A stretch of DNA of 64,000 nt from Mesocentrotus franciscanus (GCA_037976565.1 CP137685.1:21533032-21597031); one strand, 5' to 3'; numbered from the stretch's first letter, positions 13,360-26,465 are shown. A program made the numbers and translations. The notes: generated by a model not told the origin, from the letters alone.

Positions 13360-13746
13360 AAGGCTACAGCAGAATAAAGACCAACACCCATCTTGTGTCT
13401 GCCATGTATTCATTTTGGAAGTATGTACTATGCTGGGGCAGCAAGGGCACTTCAAAAGAAAGGCAAAAAGGCAGGCATGTGAAGCGTGTTCGCTTGAGTG
13501 GGAGCAAGCACATTGGTGTGCAACCGACTGCCACTGCAAGACGCAGAATCCACATGGGAAGAGGAGGGTCAAGGCTTCATGCTGGGCTGCCATCAAAATC
13601 CTCTAACATTCCTGAGCACGGATATTCCCACCCCCAATCATCCCAGTCTTCAGTTGTTCTCCTATCCACTTAGAAGAAGAGTGCCAGCACCGCACAATCT
13701 AAGCCATGCTGTCGCTTCCCTTGGAAAAACACATAGTACCAAATAA
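13320..13746 (+). pseudogene. Frameshifted basic module with VQPTA..ARRR motif
   Basis: From 13320 one frame reads INPAIAAMVEGYSRIKTNTH, later RVRLSGSKHIGVQPTATARRR-type residues (IGVQPTATARRR is visible), then GGSRLHAGLPSK, and stops at 13673. The sequence then makes sense again in another frame as RRVPAPHNLSHAVASLGKTH and ends at a stop before 13746, next to AATAAATAA (possible polyadenylation signal). A short QPT.xARRR..R..AGRP-like core followed by an HNL..AV tail looks like a module seen in uncharacterised invertebrate proteins, but that is from memory and its function is unknown. The switch of frame, plus the preceding stop at 13357, suggests either a decayed copy or sequencing indels. 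Confidence 0.4.
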
Positions 13747-13770
13747 ATAAGAGAATTATATAAATAATAA

Positions 13771-16700
13771 TAATTAAACGATTTTGTATAGTTCATCATA
13801 ACACGGACTGATCCTAAGACATTTTCTCGATCTCCATTTTCAATTATTTATATCTTGATATATAATGGCACAATCAGCCTATAAAACTCGGATGATTCAT
13901 GTATCCTAAAGGTTTGTAACTATGATAGCAGCATTGGTCAAATCAATGTATTTTTTTCTGAAACAAGAGACTAGCTTGTAGCAACAGCATGAATAATATT
14001 ATAGGATCCCACCAGAGAGTTGAGATTTTGTGGGGTAATGTGCAAGTTGGAAAAATACCCCATTGTAATGATACATTGGAAATACTTTCTAAAAACTTCA
14101 TGCACTGGAAATGTAAACCAGAATGTACAATAAACTACAATAGACATACTTGTATCGGTATGCCAATAATCAGATTCAACTTCAGGACATATATAGTCAA
14201 GCATATTCTTTTCAGATAGAACAGTTTGTGCACAATTCGGGAATTATTATACATGTTGTAAAACAGGAATTATATACTCTAAGATCACAGAGAATAATGT
14301 GCCGACACTGTTTTTGTTCAATTTCAGATCTGATGTTTATTTAGATATTTTGGTACCAGTAATCTGGTGAGGAAATTGGAACATATTATGAGACTTAAAG
14401 GGTAACCATGACAATTATTACAGATAAATCTCATTATAGCAAGCTCAGTTATAATGATATTCTTGCCATAGGGATGATGCTGTTTATGCTTGTTGATACA
14501 TAGGCATATACTCTTGATGATGTGTTTGAAAGCTCATTTTTATTGAAGTCCCGCTAATAACGAGATGACGTTAGTGCTTTCATCGACATCGCTCTAAGGA
14601 GGTTGAATTATATTCTTGATATCATTATTATTTCATATAGGAATTGGTTTTCATAATCAGTTCTAGTCAAAGTTGAAAGGTACAAGCATAGACAGAGTAG
14701 GTTTTGAAATATTTATTTGACAAGACCTATTTTCAAAACAGGAACTTTTTGTTGGGACGCTATGTCTGTATCTTTAATTATTTTTGTTAATGTTATCCTT
14801 TAATTTTTAATAAACTCAACAAAAAATAAAGTAAAACTAATTCAAGTTACGATTTGGAAATGTGTTATTCAATGTATTTGCGAATGCAATTAGATAATAC
14901 CATTAAGACAGGAATTTGTTATACCAGTATACATGTAAATCAATATTTTTTAAATTTCTTTATTATTGGTGTGTTCTATCTCTTCTGACGATTAGACAGG
15001 TTAAAGTTATGCAGAATTAGCGAAGCTTTATTTCAAGAAATATTTGTTTACTTATTTATCTTTAGACAAAACAAAGCTTTTCGACTTGCACTCATCAGAG
15101 TATTAATGTTTCTTTGTTTGAAGCTATTCTTTTAATTTGTTGTACATCTACTTGTACTTACCATCATTTTATTTATGTATTTATTTCAGATTCCTAGCAT
15201 GGAATCACCTCTTGTTTTAGACATAGTGAGAGAAAACAAAACCGATGGAATTTTAAGTCATAACTGAAAATTGATGATGGAGTGTACTAGTTAAAGCTCT
15301 GAAGGAAAATCTTCTTTACAGAAATGATAAAAATTCTTAAGGAATTTAAATAATTAAACGAGAAAAAGACATTTGTAAAAATTATGAAATTGGATGACGA
15401 AAGTGTCATCGATCACGTTAAGTTTTTTGAAATATCATCGATGGTGAGTGTTGAAGAATAACATTGAGGCTGATTGGAATTTTTGTGTATTTTCTGCTTC
15501 TGTTGATAATAAATTGTCTAGGATTTTGAGCCAAGATTTTGGTTCGCGCAAAATAAAAAAGGACACCACTGTTAATGTACAATTGTTTCTCTTGATAGCA
15601 CTTTATTGCATTGATTTACACTCGAGATGATGGACAACGAATGGGATGGGGGTGACCGTGATTGTGTTATACCACATAGTGATGATGACAGCAGTGGTAG
15701 TGTGAGTGAGAGATTGATAATAGTGGTGATGGTGGTGAAAGTGATGATTGTCATGGTGGTGGAGATATGATGATGGTGATGGTGCTGACATTGATGGATA
15801 GTGATAATAATGTGAACAACGTATAAACAAAAACAAATTGGGGTTTAAACAAGATCGACCAACCAAAACATTCATATTTTACAGCTTATTTGGACTGAGC
15901 AGTCTAGTACTAGGAGGTGGAGTGGGAGTATGTCAGAGCTATTCCCTCTATACGAATAATGCACATCCTTTGTGTTTCAAAAGGCCTTTTATATAATCAT
16001 TTAAATCAATTAAAATAAACTTGATTATGAGTTTTCTCCAGGATTCCGGCTTAAAAAGAAGGTAATAAACATATACATTTAATCTATCAAAAGTCTATAT
16101 AATATGATAGTATTTTTTACCAAGAAACTAGATACAACGTATCAGTGGCGGATCCAGGGGGGGGCATTTAAAACATCTGGATTCCCCCATTTTCAAATTT
16201 TCGGCTGTGCCCCCCATTTTCAAATCCTGGATCCGCCGCTGCTGATGTATAACAATAGTACAGCATAATTATAGAAAAAATATATTGCAAGTTAAAAGAA
16301 ATCATACATTGATTTTATGGAAGCCCTCTCCACTTATAGTTATACTAGCTATGATGTAATGATTGACACACTTTATTCACTTCTTATTTTTATTTTTCAA
16401 ATTACATCTAGTAGGCGTTTATCTAGTAGTAGACTATAACAATTGTCAAGCAGACCAAATAGGCCTAAAGTAAAGGAAATCAAAACTATAGATTTTCATC
16501 TACATTATTTTACCAATGTCACTAAGAGCTTTTGATATATAGATCACTAAAATCAGATCTCTTGACTACTACATATAGCTACATGTATATATATATATAT
16601 ATATCTCTATGGACTACTAGTAGCTAATAACAAACCTGAAAATAAACATTTGCAACGTCGTCTGCTATCAAGGGGGCGACCACATTTACACAGTAGTCCA

Positions 16701-17597
16701 TAGTATAAAGTGCAATATTAATATGTTTTGCAACTATGTACTAGCAACTGCACCATGCCACTTATAACCGTGAATATTTAGGGATTTTTTTTCAGGTGAT
16801 GAATTCGATGACAATTGCATTTTGCTCAGCTGATCGAACTCGCCGATTCAGACATCGGTGAAGTCGTATAATTTTGTTACACAAATGTGTATGGGTGGGC
16901 GCATACTATATTCTTCAACTGGTAATTTCTTGAAACGAACACTAAATTTTACAAAATTAAACGTATCACTGCCCATGGTCAATCTTTTAATCGATAAATA
17001 CCAAGATATTTACATGAAATGGAGTTAAAATGTTGAAATAACGCCATTATTCGTGCCTAGAAAACAGACCTCGAAGTCACAAGTTCGTTCACCTTTGACG
17101 AATGGTCGTTCGGTAGGTGATCGGAAATCTTCGTATTCATATATCTTCTTCATGTGGAACTATTTTTAAAAACCGTGAACTTGACCCGTTCGAATCACCA
17201 AATAACCTAATCTTCACACCATAAAAGAATGATGTCTAAACTCTCCAAAAATATAAAGATTGATGAGGTTCCTACTCGTTTTATACGTTTTTTATGCATT
17301 CACTTTCATCATAAACTCGATGAAAATGGGGAAAAGGTAAGCTTGTATTTGACGGGAATTATTTCATAAGGTAATGGAGTCCAGTTTATTTCTAATTCAG
17401 ATCAATGAAAGAGCAGTTTCTCCTCTTCAATTTGACATATCATTCATGCTAAATGATTTACAAGATAACATTTTGTATAGGTGGAAACATGTCTGTGTTT
17501 TCAAGCTCGTGTGCTCATTACGTATGCATATTGACCGCTGGGCTTGCATACGACTACGATAAATACGAGCGGTTTTCGTGCAGCAGCGGACTGACTG
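13771..17597. other. Non-coding stretch
   Basis: No supported exon. It holds a GAT/GGT-rich simple repeat at about 15680-15800 and the small GGATCC-ended element at 16143-16242 (listed). A (TA)n run is at 16585-16603. Two 76-77 codon frames overlapping near 14000-14200 have no motif or splice context. Confidence 0.5.
16143..16242. mobile_element. Short inverted-repeat element, CAGTGGCGGATCCAG ends
   Basis: CAGTGGCGGATCCAG at 16143-16157 is mirrored by CTGGATCCGCCGCTG at 16228-16242. The interior is C- and G-run rich. The larger element at 26466-26753 has nearly the same ends, so both belong to one non-autonomous DNA-transposon family. Confidence 0.6.
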
Positions 17598-17791
17598 TAC
17601 AGTCAAACCTGCTTTAGTGACCACCTGTCTACAAAGACCACCTGCCTACAAAGACCACATTTTTTGTTTCCCTTGAAAATGATTTCTCATTGAAACATGT
17701 ACTAAAGGAACCTGTCTACAAAGACCACCTGTCTACAAAGGCCACTTTTTGTGTTTCCCTTGGGCGGTCGCTATAGACAGGTTTGACTGTA
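17598..17791. mobile_element. TA-flanked inverted-repeat element with internal direct repeats
   Basis: TACAGTCAAACCTG at 17598-17611 is mirrored by CAGGTTTGACTGTA at 17778-17791, with TA at both edges. Inside, CTACAAAGACCACCT-type units occur about four times, separated by a TTTGTTTCCCTTG segment. The size and the TA target fit a Tc1/mariner-related MITE. No coding capacity. Confidence 0.65.
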
Positions 17792-18654
17792 TCTGGCAAT
17801 TTCCAGAAAAGTGTATGAAATGGGAATAATCAGTTACACAAACATAAGCTTTAATATATAGCATGCCTGGTGCAGGTTTTCACTGTTGCTAGGAGCAACG
17901 ACCTAATAACTAAGAAAATACCTGTAATTTGAATGTTGTTTGTGAAACCACAGCACATAATACCCAGTCTGACCTTTGCTTTCAGTCTAGATTTCAACAG
18001 TGGATGACGTAGAATGCTTGGAATGTTCACACAATGCCCATGTTTGGAAAACAAACAAACATAAGGGAATCAAAAACGTTTTGACGTTTCTTCAGGACAG
18101 TGCAAAGATTTTTTTTTGGGGGGGGGGGAGGGGAAGGAGTGTACATGTAGCTCAAAAGAGGGACACACCTTTTCCTTACATGTTACTCAATTTTCACTCT
18201 GTCTTTTCTTTCTTTCTTTCCTTTCAAAGAGTCTATGTACACGTATGAAAGTCACTAGGGTTAGCCGAAGAACCTGCACAACTCAACTGAGATGAATTTT
18301 GTATGACGTGATTCAATTATTTGTTTTTATTGTAACTCATATTTTCCTCCCATCTTGAACTTTGAAAGGATAGGACTATCCAGTCCCAGAGACATGGCAT
18401 AACATTATTTTACAGGTCCCTGTGCTATCCTTGGTGGCCTTTTTTGTTACATTGTTTAATGTCATTTTGATCATTGATTGTAGGTCTTTTCATCTACATT
18501 TAGGCATGTTTGGATGTACCATGTATGCATTTATCATTGACAGATGCAACAAATAATCATATATTTTCATAAAACATGGGGCCACAATTACCCCGGTCTC
18601 CCATATACATATCATTGATATCAATGAAAGATGAAGACAATAACGACAACAACA

Positions 18655-18700
<46 letters not shown>

Positions 18701-19935
18701 CAGTAATGAACATGTGTACTAAAACTCAATGGATTACAAATTAAAATCTTCAAAGGGTCACTTGTTTGCAGTCTCCACAACCCCTTGTCATTGTATGTAT
18801 CATTGTCTGCACTATGAGACTACAATAGGATCTGTACTTTAGCTGCTTCTTCTTCTTCTTGATTTGATTTTGTTTGGCAATTAGTCACAGTTGACTATTT
18901 TTGCCACACACTATTTTATGAATTTTTTATTCACATATACATATATACATATGTACAATTACATGTCATAAATGACTATTTTTAGAAATTTTCTCCCTCC
19001 ATCCCCCCTTCCCTCGGTGTTTCTTTTTTGTGTTTTTTGTGTTTTTTTTAAATCTAGGCTCTGCTCCAGACTTAAGGAACTGTGGTAAAATGTCAAGTTA
19101 AGAGTCTGTACTTGCAGACTACATGTACTGTATATTGTATTTGTAGGTCTATCCTGCATACCAACATGTACAGTATTGGTATTAACTATTAGGACCTAAT
19201 GCACTCTTCCAATGAAAAGCGCATCTGTATCTACAACTCTCCATGAAGCGCGTAAAGATGTACAGTACATGTAAGGGATGCAGGAATGTACATTGTTTAA
19301 ATAACAGAATTTACAAAGATTTACCTCACCCTTCAAACCAAGCTAACCCCATAAGAAAACATGCATACAAACATTGTTTACCTTACAGTTAACAGTTAGC
19401 CATTGTTGCAATCCTTTTATGGGCTTTAGAAAGCCCCTAATCTGTTACCATAACTGGGAATTTGTTTACCAAAGACAAGATAAAAGGATTGGGGATAGAT
19501 TATGTAACAGCTTGATCTTGAGCCCAAGGAAGTCCTTGTGCATTGAACTAAAGCCAAATTCAATAGGCCACATGACAACAAGTTTTGGGAAGCTCAACTT
19601 TATCTGAAGTACGCTTTAATCAGAGTAGATTCTACTTTCAAATGCGAATTTAATGAGTACAGAAAGTCAGTTTGACAAGTATTGTGAAACAGATACAATG
19701 GTGCAGACAGACAAAAAGAACAAAATAGGACTAAAGTGTTTTTCTCGAGTTTCGAGGATGTCAATGACTGCAGAACGATTCTAGGGCAACTACCCCTTGA
19801 ATATATCACCCCAGGACAACTCCATGAAGAAACTACTCCCTGGACATCTACAAGTATCTCCTAGAACAATATCCCCCCCCCTCCCCCCTGACAACGATCA
19901 CTAGAACATTAGGACTGTACCCCCTCCTCAAGCAA
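17792..19935. other. Non-coding stretch with a GAT microsatellite
   Basis: No exon supported. (GAT)n at 18655-18701 explains the polyhistidine frame on the minus strand. T- and G-runs occur at 18110-18130. Confidence 0.5.
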
Positions 19936-20318
19936 TAGAGTGGTGAAGTGTGACGTCATCAAAAATCTATTTTTGGAATTTCTCAATTTTTTCTTCATTT
20001 TCCGAAAGACCACCAAAAATAATGTCCAAATGTCGATAAACCAATTGAATAGGTTAAGTATTGGCTGAGATATGACCATCTGAATAAAAAGATTGCCTAT
20101 GGGAACTCAGTGGTATATTGCTCTGGTTCATAACATTAGGAGCCAGAGCAATATAACACTGAGTTCCCATAGGCAATCTTTTTATTCAGATGGTCATATC
20201 TCAGCCAATACTTAACCTATTCAATTGGACATTATTTTTGATGCTCTTTCGGAAAATGAAGAAAAAATTGAGAAATTCCAAAAATAGATTTTTATGACGT
20301 CACAGCTTCGGTACTCTA
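19936..20318. mobile_element. Near-perfect hairpin element, about 180-base arms
   Basis: The left arm begins TAGAGT at 19936 and the right arm ends ACTCTA at 20318. Both arms contain a palindromic TGACGTCA near the outer end and run inward through AAAAATCTATTTTTGGAATT and GGTTAAGTATTGGCTGAG to a short spacer near 20130-20145. The left arm differs mainly by a 14-base insertion (AATGTCGATAAACC) and a few substitutions. TA at each border fits a Tc1/mariner-type MITE. The near identity of the arms suggests recent formation or gene conversion between them. Confidence 0.8.
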
Positions 20319-22266
20319 TATCATCCTTATTTCATCATCCCAGTCCCAGATACTTACTTAGGGGTAATTATTGGAATAAATTTTGATATACACATCTGTA
20401 TGTAGTTGTCTAGAGGTACATGTATTGTCCTGGAGAGCACTATTGCTCTATCACCTTGAACTTCAGCCAGGCAAACATGCATTGAACTCAACCATCAATA
20501 TTACATGTATGTGATGATAATTATCACACTTTTTCATGTCCCACAGATGAAGATTATCTTGGTGAGACAAAGGTCATTAATGCCTATTTTGGGCAACAGG
20601 AGCACTTTGTACACTTAGACGGAAAGATGTGTCTGCTTGAAGGAGTTTTAAAACATATTTTGTCTTTTAAAACCCTCAGTGAAACCAGATGTACACTGCA
20701 GTCTCAGAGGTACAATATCCCCAAACAAAATAGACTGACTTTCCGGTCAAATGTACATTTACACTCAGCATGGATTAGCACTGAATGCAAGGGACAACTA
20801 CAGGCGGATTACACTTTGACAGAGAAAAATAACACTCACATGAAATACTTTATTTGTAATCTTGAGCCAACGGAACTATACAAGCTTTCTCGAAATAGGA
20901 TTGTATCCCTGCCTACTGTACGTGTAACTGTACCTGTGAGAATTCCTACAATATTCAATAGGTTTTGTGTGCATTAGCAGGGAATCTGTCCAGGGTCGAT
21001 TACACATGAGTGAAAAAAATTGAATACATGTACGTCACTTTCATCTTGAGAATCTAACATTTGGATTGTAGATTGTAGATTAGCAGAGATATAATTGTGG
21101 AGCAAATGTAAGTAAATTAAAACCGAGACTGAAAAATGAGTCTATTTTCGTTTGGGGATGCGTGTACGTTCCGCTGAGACTGTTTGGCTTCACTGAATCG
21201 TCAAAAGACGAAATATGTTTAAAAACTCCTACAAGCAGACAGGTTTTTCTGTCAATTTAAAACCTGCTTCTATTGATTTGGGTGTTCCTTTTACACTCCT
21301 GCCGCAGTGAATGTTCGACACAATCCCATATAGTTTGAGCCCACAAGTGATCTTGAGCAGTCATGCATAAGCAGAGAACCAAATCCTCAGGCCTCTCTCA
21401 CTCATTTTGGATGTGGGGGAGAAGCTACAGAAATCACTTACCTGTACACATAGAGTCTACATTTAGTTTCAACTATTTTATTTTCATATTTACTTTTCCC
21501 TGATAAAGATTCAATTGAACACAGAGTCATTGCCATTGACTTTGTCAACACCCCACAGACAGTGTTTGCTAATGACTTGGTGATTTGCCTTTATGGTTCA
21601 TTATAATTCATTGTCAGACAAACACTTTCTCTAACTTTGGAGATAATGTAGAAAGAGAGGGAGAGAGAAAGAGAAAGAGAGAGAGAGAGAGAGAATGAGC
21701 AATAAAACATACAAACAAATAACAAAACAACCAACAAAACAAATAAACGAGACTGGGTTTACATACAAGCAGGTATCATTCAAATGAGTAGACTTGGAAG
21801 TTGGACTACTGCAGCATTCTTCTGACTTATCCAATCTTTCTTGAATTCTTCCTCCACTATATTTCTGTGGATCACCAGTCGTCGTCCCTTGCATATTTTA
21901 TCTCTTTCTGATCAGCCTATGTGTATTGAGCTACAATAAGATCCTTTCCGTAAATTATATTGAATAAATAAGTCTTTAACTGGAACTGATTCAATTGAAC
22001 TTGGAGTTGTACTAAATGTTTCAATCAAGTCTTACACTAATACACAGACAGTGGACTATAATTATAAAGATCTTTCTAGAGAGTAGAGTAATTGATACAC
22101 ACTGCACTTAGAACTAGATTCTATTCTATGGCAGAACTCTGAAAAGCCTAATCACTGATCACATGGCTATGCCTACACTGATAGATCTAGGCTATACCAT
22201 AGTCTACAACCACCGAAAACTTTAAATGCACATGCATAGAAGTCTAGAGCTAGAGGTCTAGCCTAC
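20319..22266. other. Non-coding stretch left of the orphan PDZ exon
   Basis: An open frame without family resemblance runs on the plus strand from about 20488 to 20976. A (GA)n run is at 21655-21694. I looked here for a PDZ second exon on the minus strand, which the exon at 22267-22365 would need, and found none. Confidence 0.45.
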
Positions 22267-22365
22267 CTTGGAAATGTACAGGGCCTGGTTAAAGTCCCTA
22301 CCACCGGCGAGTCGGAAGCCCCACGGGCCGGGCCCCGGTATCGTGATGTTAAGCCTCTGGGCCAT
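22267..22365 (-). CDS. Orphan first exon of a second PDZ (ALP/Enigma-type) transcript
   Basis: Read on the minus strand, ATG at 22363-22365 starts 33 codons: [20 protein letters not shown], then [13 protein letters not shown], ending exactly at a donor [17 protein letters not shown] is the carboxylate-binding loop that opens the PDZ domain of ALP/Enigma/ZASP proteins, which bind alpha-actinin at Z-discs and stress fibres. It has the same length (99 bases), phase (0) and splice position as the first exon at 44705-44803, but 14 of 33 residues differ. It lies downstream of every other exon of that gene, so it cannot be its alternative first exon on the usual linear model. It must begin another transcript whose next exons are beyond the left edge or were missed. 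The local sequence is GC-richer than its surroundings, as for the real exons. Confidence 0.75.
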
Positions 22366-24568
22366 TCTATTTCACGGGCTTTCGACTTCACCTCCGATAA
22401 AACACACCGAGAACACAACCAGACAGTAAAAATCCACAGATAAACGCAAATTGTGGGCGATGTCAGTCAGTGAAGGAGAAAATTTGGTGAAAGTAGACGA
22501 AAGGGTTACACACAACAAATACAGATTTTCGGCAATCAATGAATGCAACGAATGTCAGCAATGCGAACTAGGAAGCAGTAATAGTATGCGTGTGGCTCGG
22601 CAGAGTTGGATGACCGGGGACGATTACTCTATACAAATTGTCGACAGAATATATTTAGATTTGTATTCTTTTGCATAAATATGTGACCTTTAAGAAGTCA
22701 ATATAAGCTTGGAGTAAGACAAACCATCTAATAAATAGTCAAATGTTATCAAAATGATTTATTCCGTATCCCGTTCATGCCAGAGAAACTTCACAGGCTT
22801 ATTTTGAATGGCCCGCGTTAACTCTAGCAATTTGTACCCCCGGTAGTAAGCGGAGACAACCCAGCTCCCCTAGCTCAGTGATAATTTATGCTCGAAGGAT
22901 GAGGAAAGTCTTTTACGTCGTTCAAAAAAAGTTGTCACTGACGGTTTTATTTTATAATAGTTAGCATTTTTTACAGGCTTACGAATATTTGAGAGAATAA
23001 AAATGGAGTAACACAATTTTCTCATTTTTTTACTGAAAATTCACTAACCCCAATTATGAAGGCATTTCACCTAGTACTTTGCAAATATGATTTTTTTATT
23101 TTGGTGTGCATACTACAGTAACTTGAGTGCACTTGGTTGAGGAAAAAAACTTTGAGCTTATAATTTCCTTGCCTCTTTCGCCATAATTATGACTGTGTGG
23201 TGATACACAAAATGATATGCATGGGATTGCTTTAACAAAGCCGGTCACATTCACCAGAGAGGTGTTTTCAAACTTTGATTTTAGTATTCAAAATAAATTT
23301 CTCCTGGAACGCCGGAATTTCGAATTTAGGTAGTTTAGACACACTTCTTTGTAATGAGGTCAATAAAACAAGCAATATTGTTAATGATCACTAGATTATT
23401 CAAGCAAAACAATGTGCCCTTAGGTGGGCCCATATTTACGATATAAGCCTAATCAAGAAAATGGATCTTGAGAGTTGTGATGGAAGGTTTAGGTACCCGC
23501 GGTATATAATTTGTTATGGCACATCTTTCATCAATGGGTTCACCACATCATATAATAATAGCATATGTTTTAATATTTTAGTCAGTAAAATACACGATTT
23601 TCACCCACTTATTGGGTTGCGATAACTGCAGGGCTTCCGGGACCTCCTCGGGTGCCCCGAAGTGATGTAATATTGGTTGAATTAACAAGTACTTATTTAT
23701 TTATTATTTGTTTATTTATTTGAACATATTTCATCAGGATAACAAGATCAGAGAGGACTGGTTTACATCCTGGTCCTGTAAACCTGAAAAGTACCTTTAG
23801 TATAAAACAATTACATATGTATGTAAAAAGAAAACATATCATGTAGGCCTAACTATAGTTTGATGCTCTTGATTCACATATGTTACATTTGGGCCCTTAA
23901 AATAAGATTTGTCGGTACCTGGGACATATTATTTGGCTATCAAAGCCTCATGCCCAAAATGTATCATTGCCCTTTGATACCGAAATAGAGATTAGTACTG
24001 TGATTCTATATTACCCCCAGAAAATAGTTTAAAGCAGTCATTTTGACTGTCTAGAGTCGCTGGTACTTCATTTGGGCCCTTTGGAGCAACGTCAGGGCCC
24101 CAGTGGTCTTCTGTGGGTCTTAACCTATACTCAATTTTACTGTATTGTTCATAGTGGGTTTTCTACACCAAACGAACGTTTTGAGCTAAAATATGAATAC
24201 TGAAATGCTTTAAAACACTGATGGGCCCCCAAAACGTAAAATTGGGGCACTTTGGGCACCACTTTTAAAAATTCAGTCGGCGGTATCGTTTTTAGCAATG
24301 AATTTTACTTCGGAATCCACAATAAAATTTTGGTGAACACCATTTCCCTGTTGTAGCCGTCTGTGTGCCAAACTATTAAATAAATATGTGCCACAAAATC
24401 TTGTTCTATATACCTTATATAGAAAACAAAGACAGTAAACTAAAAATACAACATGTGTAGCTTTTCCAGATCATGTACATAACCGCTTCTCTTATCTCCA
24501 TCTCGGTTTTGAGTCTTTTGACATTCTTTTCGATACCTCTGTTAGGTATAAGGAACACGATTGCACAT
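22366..24568. other. Upstream of the orphan PDZ exon; non-coding
   Basis: The first 100 bases or so (22366-22470) probably form the 5' untranslated leader and promoter of the minus-strand exon, though no TATA box or other site is clear. Around 23690-23725 there is an ATTT-rich tract that looks like the tail of a retroposon. Nothing else recognised. Confidence 0.4.
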
Positions 24569-24737
24569 ACTTTCGAAAATTCAACCTAAGGCAATTTCAA
24601 TAGCCTTGTGCGTCACCTATTGAAATGTGCGAATGATATATGACAGTGACGTATTACGTAATCCAAACACGATTTCGATGTGACATACAATAGGGTATTG
24701 AAATTGCCCTTGAGTTGATTTTTCGAAAATAAGTGCT
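24569..24737. mobile_element. Imperfect inverted-repeat element (CAATTTCAATAG family), copy 1
   Basis: CTTTCGAAAATTCAACCTAA on the left is mirrored by a TTGAGTTGATTTTTCGAAAA segment on the right. Between them is GTGACGTATTACGTAATCCA. A second copy with the same internal GTATTACGTAATCCAAACA lies at 27099-27287. Confidence 0.55.
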
Positions 24738-26465
24738 TTCGAATTTAAAAGGTATCCGAGCATGTTGCCTATAATCGGGGTCTATCAAAACGGCACGATA
24801 ACGTCTTTAAAAAATGATATAATGTGATATGTATGAGTATTAAACTTTGTGGAAGAAGCAGCATATTATATAGTAACTATACATGGATGACTAGCTAAAA
24901 AGAAAAAAAAAACAGCAATCGGCTGACAGTTTTCGGTTTTTGAATGAGATGTATATGCTGCCTAGTATTAGTGATATCCTATTAAAACTGAAATCTTTAG
25001 TCTGTGATGGTGTCATCGTAAACACCTCTTCGTTAGAAAGCTCGAAACAATACACGCAAAACTACTCATTAAAATGCAATTCGAATGAAATTATTCTCCA
25101 GTGCCTAACCCTCTTCAAAGTTTTTACACTAACATGTCCTAATTTGTAATTAATGGGCGTTCCCAACACAAGCATTTACTTTCCGGGTTTTCGTCTCCTG
25201 CAATTTAAAATTCATTTACCGTATTGTTCTACTTGTTTATTGTTTACCTTTATGTTGCCAATGAGTAGGAAAGAGATGTGTTGGAATTTCAATCAATCAA
25301 GCAAGCAATATTATTCAGTGCGAAGAGCAGACGACGCTGACCAGTATAGGTTTCAATTTTCAGGAACCTAGGCGGGCATGTGCATTAACAGCTGTGGTTC
25401 ACCGCAACATCCATTCGTCACTAGCGGCTGGACTTCTGTGACTCATCGTGAATAAGTGGACTTTCTTTCTTTTCTTATGCATTCACTAAATACTTCTTCT
25501 TTTTACTTTAATACACGTCTGAATAGTTTTAGTGACGTCATTTTCTTCCTTTCATGACACTGCGAAACGAATCAACCACCGTGGCCTTTATTAAACGATA
25601 TCCGTAATGGAGTGATATAACTTTTTTACCCCCAAATGTTTCACTCTCGCTAGTTTCGTTTTGCCTAGTACCCGTTCCGGAAATTTTCGACTTACAAATT
25701 ATCTTTTGTAAAAGAAGGCAAGTTATCAGTTTTAAAGGAAACTATGTTTATTTATATATTTATTTATTCATTTATTTATTTATTTACTTATTTATTAATT
25801 TAGTAAGGTTTTTGTTTATTCATTTATTTATGTATCTAATTTTATAATTTACATACTTAAATCTTTTATTCTAATTATGTATTTATTCATTCATTATATA
25901 TTCATTCATTCATTTATTTATTCATTATTTAGTGAAAGTGCACTCTTGTATAAGCTCCTAATGAAAGACAGACCTATGGACACCTCAAGTTAGAATTCAA
26001 AGGATAAGTTTAGGTAGGATAGACCGGAGGGGGCATTCGAGGAAGCTTTGTACTTTGTATTCTACTATAACGCCCTTGGTAGCGAAGCGATCGAGCGAGA
26101 CAATTTTTTTTTTTTTTTTTCAATTAGGAAACTTAATTTGCTACCATTCAAGAATGCACCCAGTCACAGCATAAACTCCGTGTTATAGCCTGTCCTTGCT
26201 TTCCCTTTTTTCCTTTCTAAACTTCCTCGGGGGTGGGGCTGGATCACCGGGGGACATAATGCCCCCTCCACGCATCGCCGCCCTGGATATAAAATCTATA
26301 TTTATCAGCGCAAAGGGGGTCATACAATTTTAACAATGATCATCAAAATGAACAATATCTTTTTTCTATTTTGAAAACTGATCACTATTCCCCCACCCTC
26401 TACTTTTCCTTATCTCTCCATGCTCATTCTTCTTATTTTCTCTCTCTTTCTCTCTCTCTCTCTCT
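24738..26465. other. Non-coding stretch with ATTT simple repeat
   Basis: A TTTATTTA-rich simple repeat spans 25745-25935. Poly-T is at 26104-26120 and (CT)n at 26437-26466. The plus-strand frames at 24940-25371 have no recognisable motif. Confidence 0.5.

Noticed and set aside
21631..21894. 87-codon minus-strand frame, considered as exon 2 for the orphan PDZ exon
   Set aside because: It has no PDZ strand or helix-B signature. The upstream AG candidates put it out of frame or meet a stop, and its second half is the (GA)n repeat.
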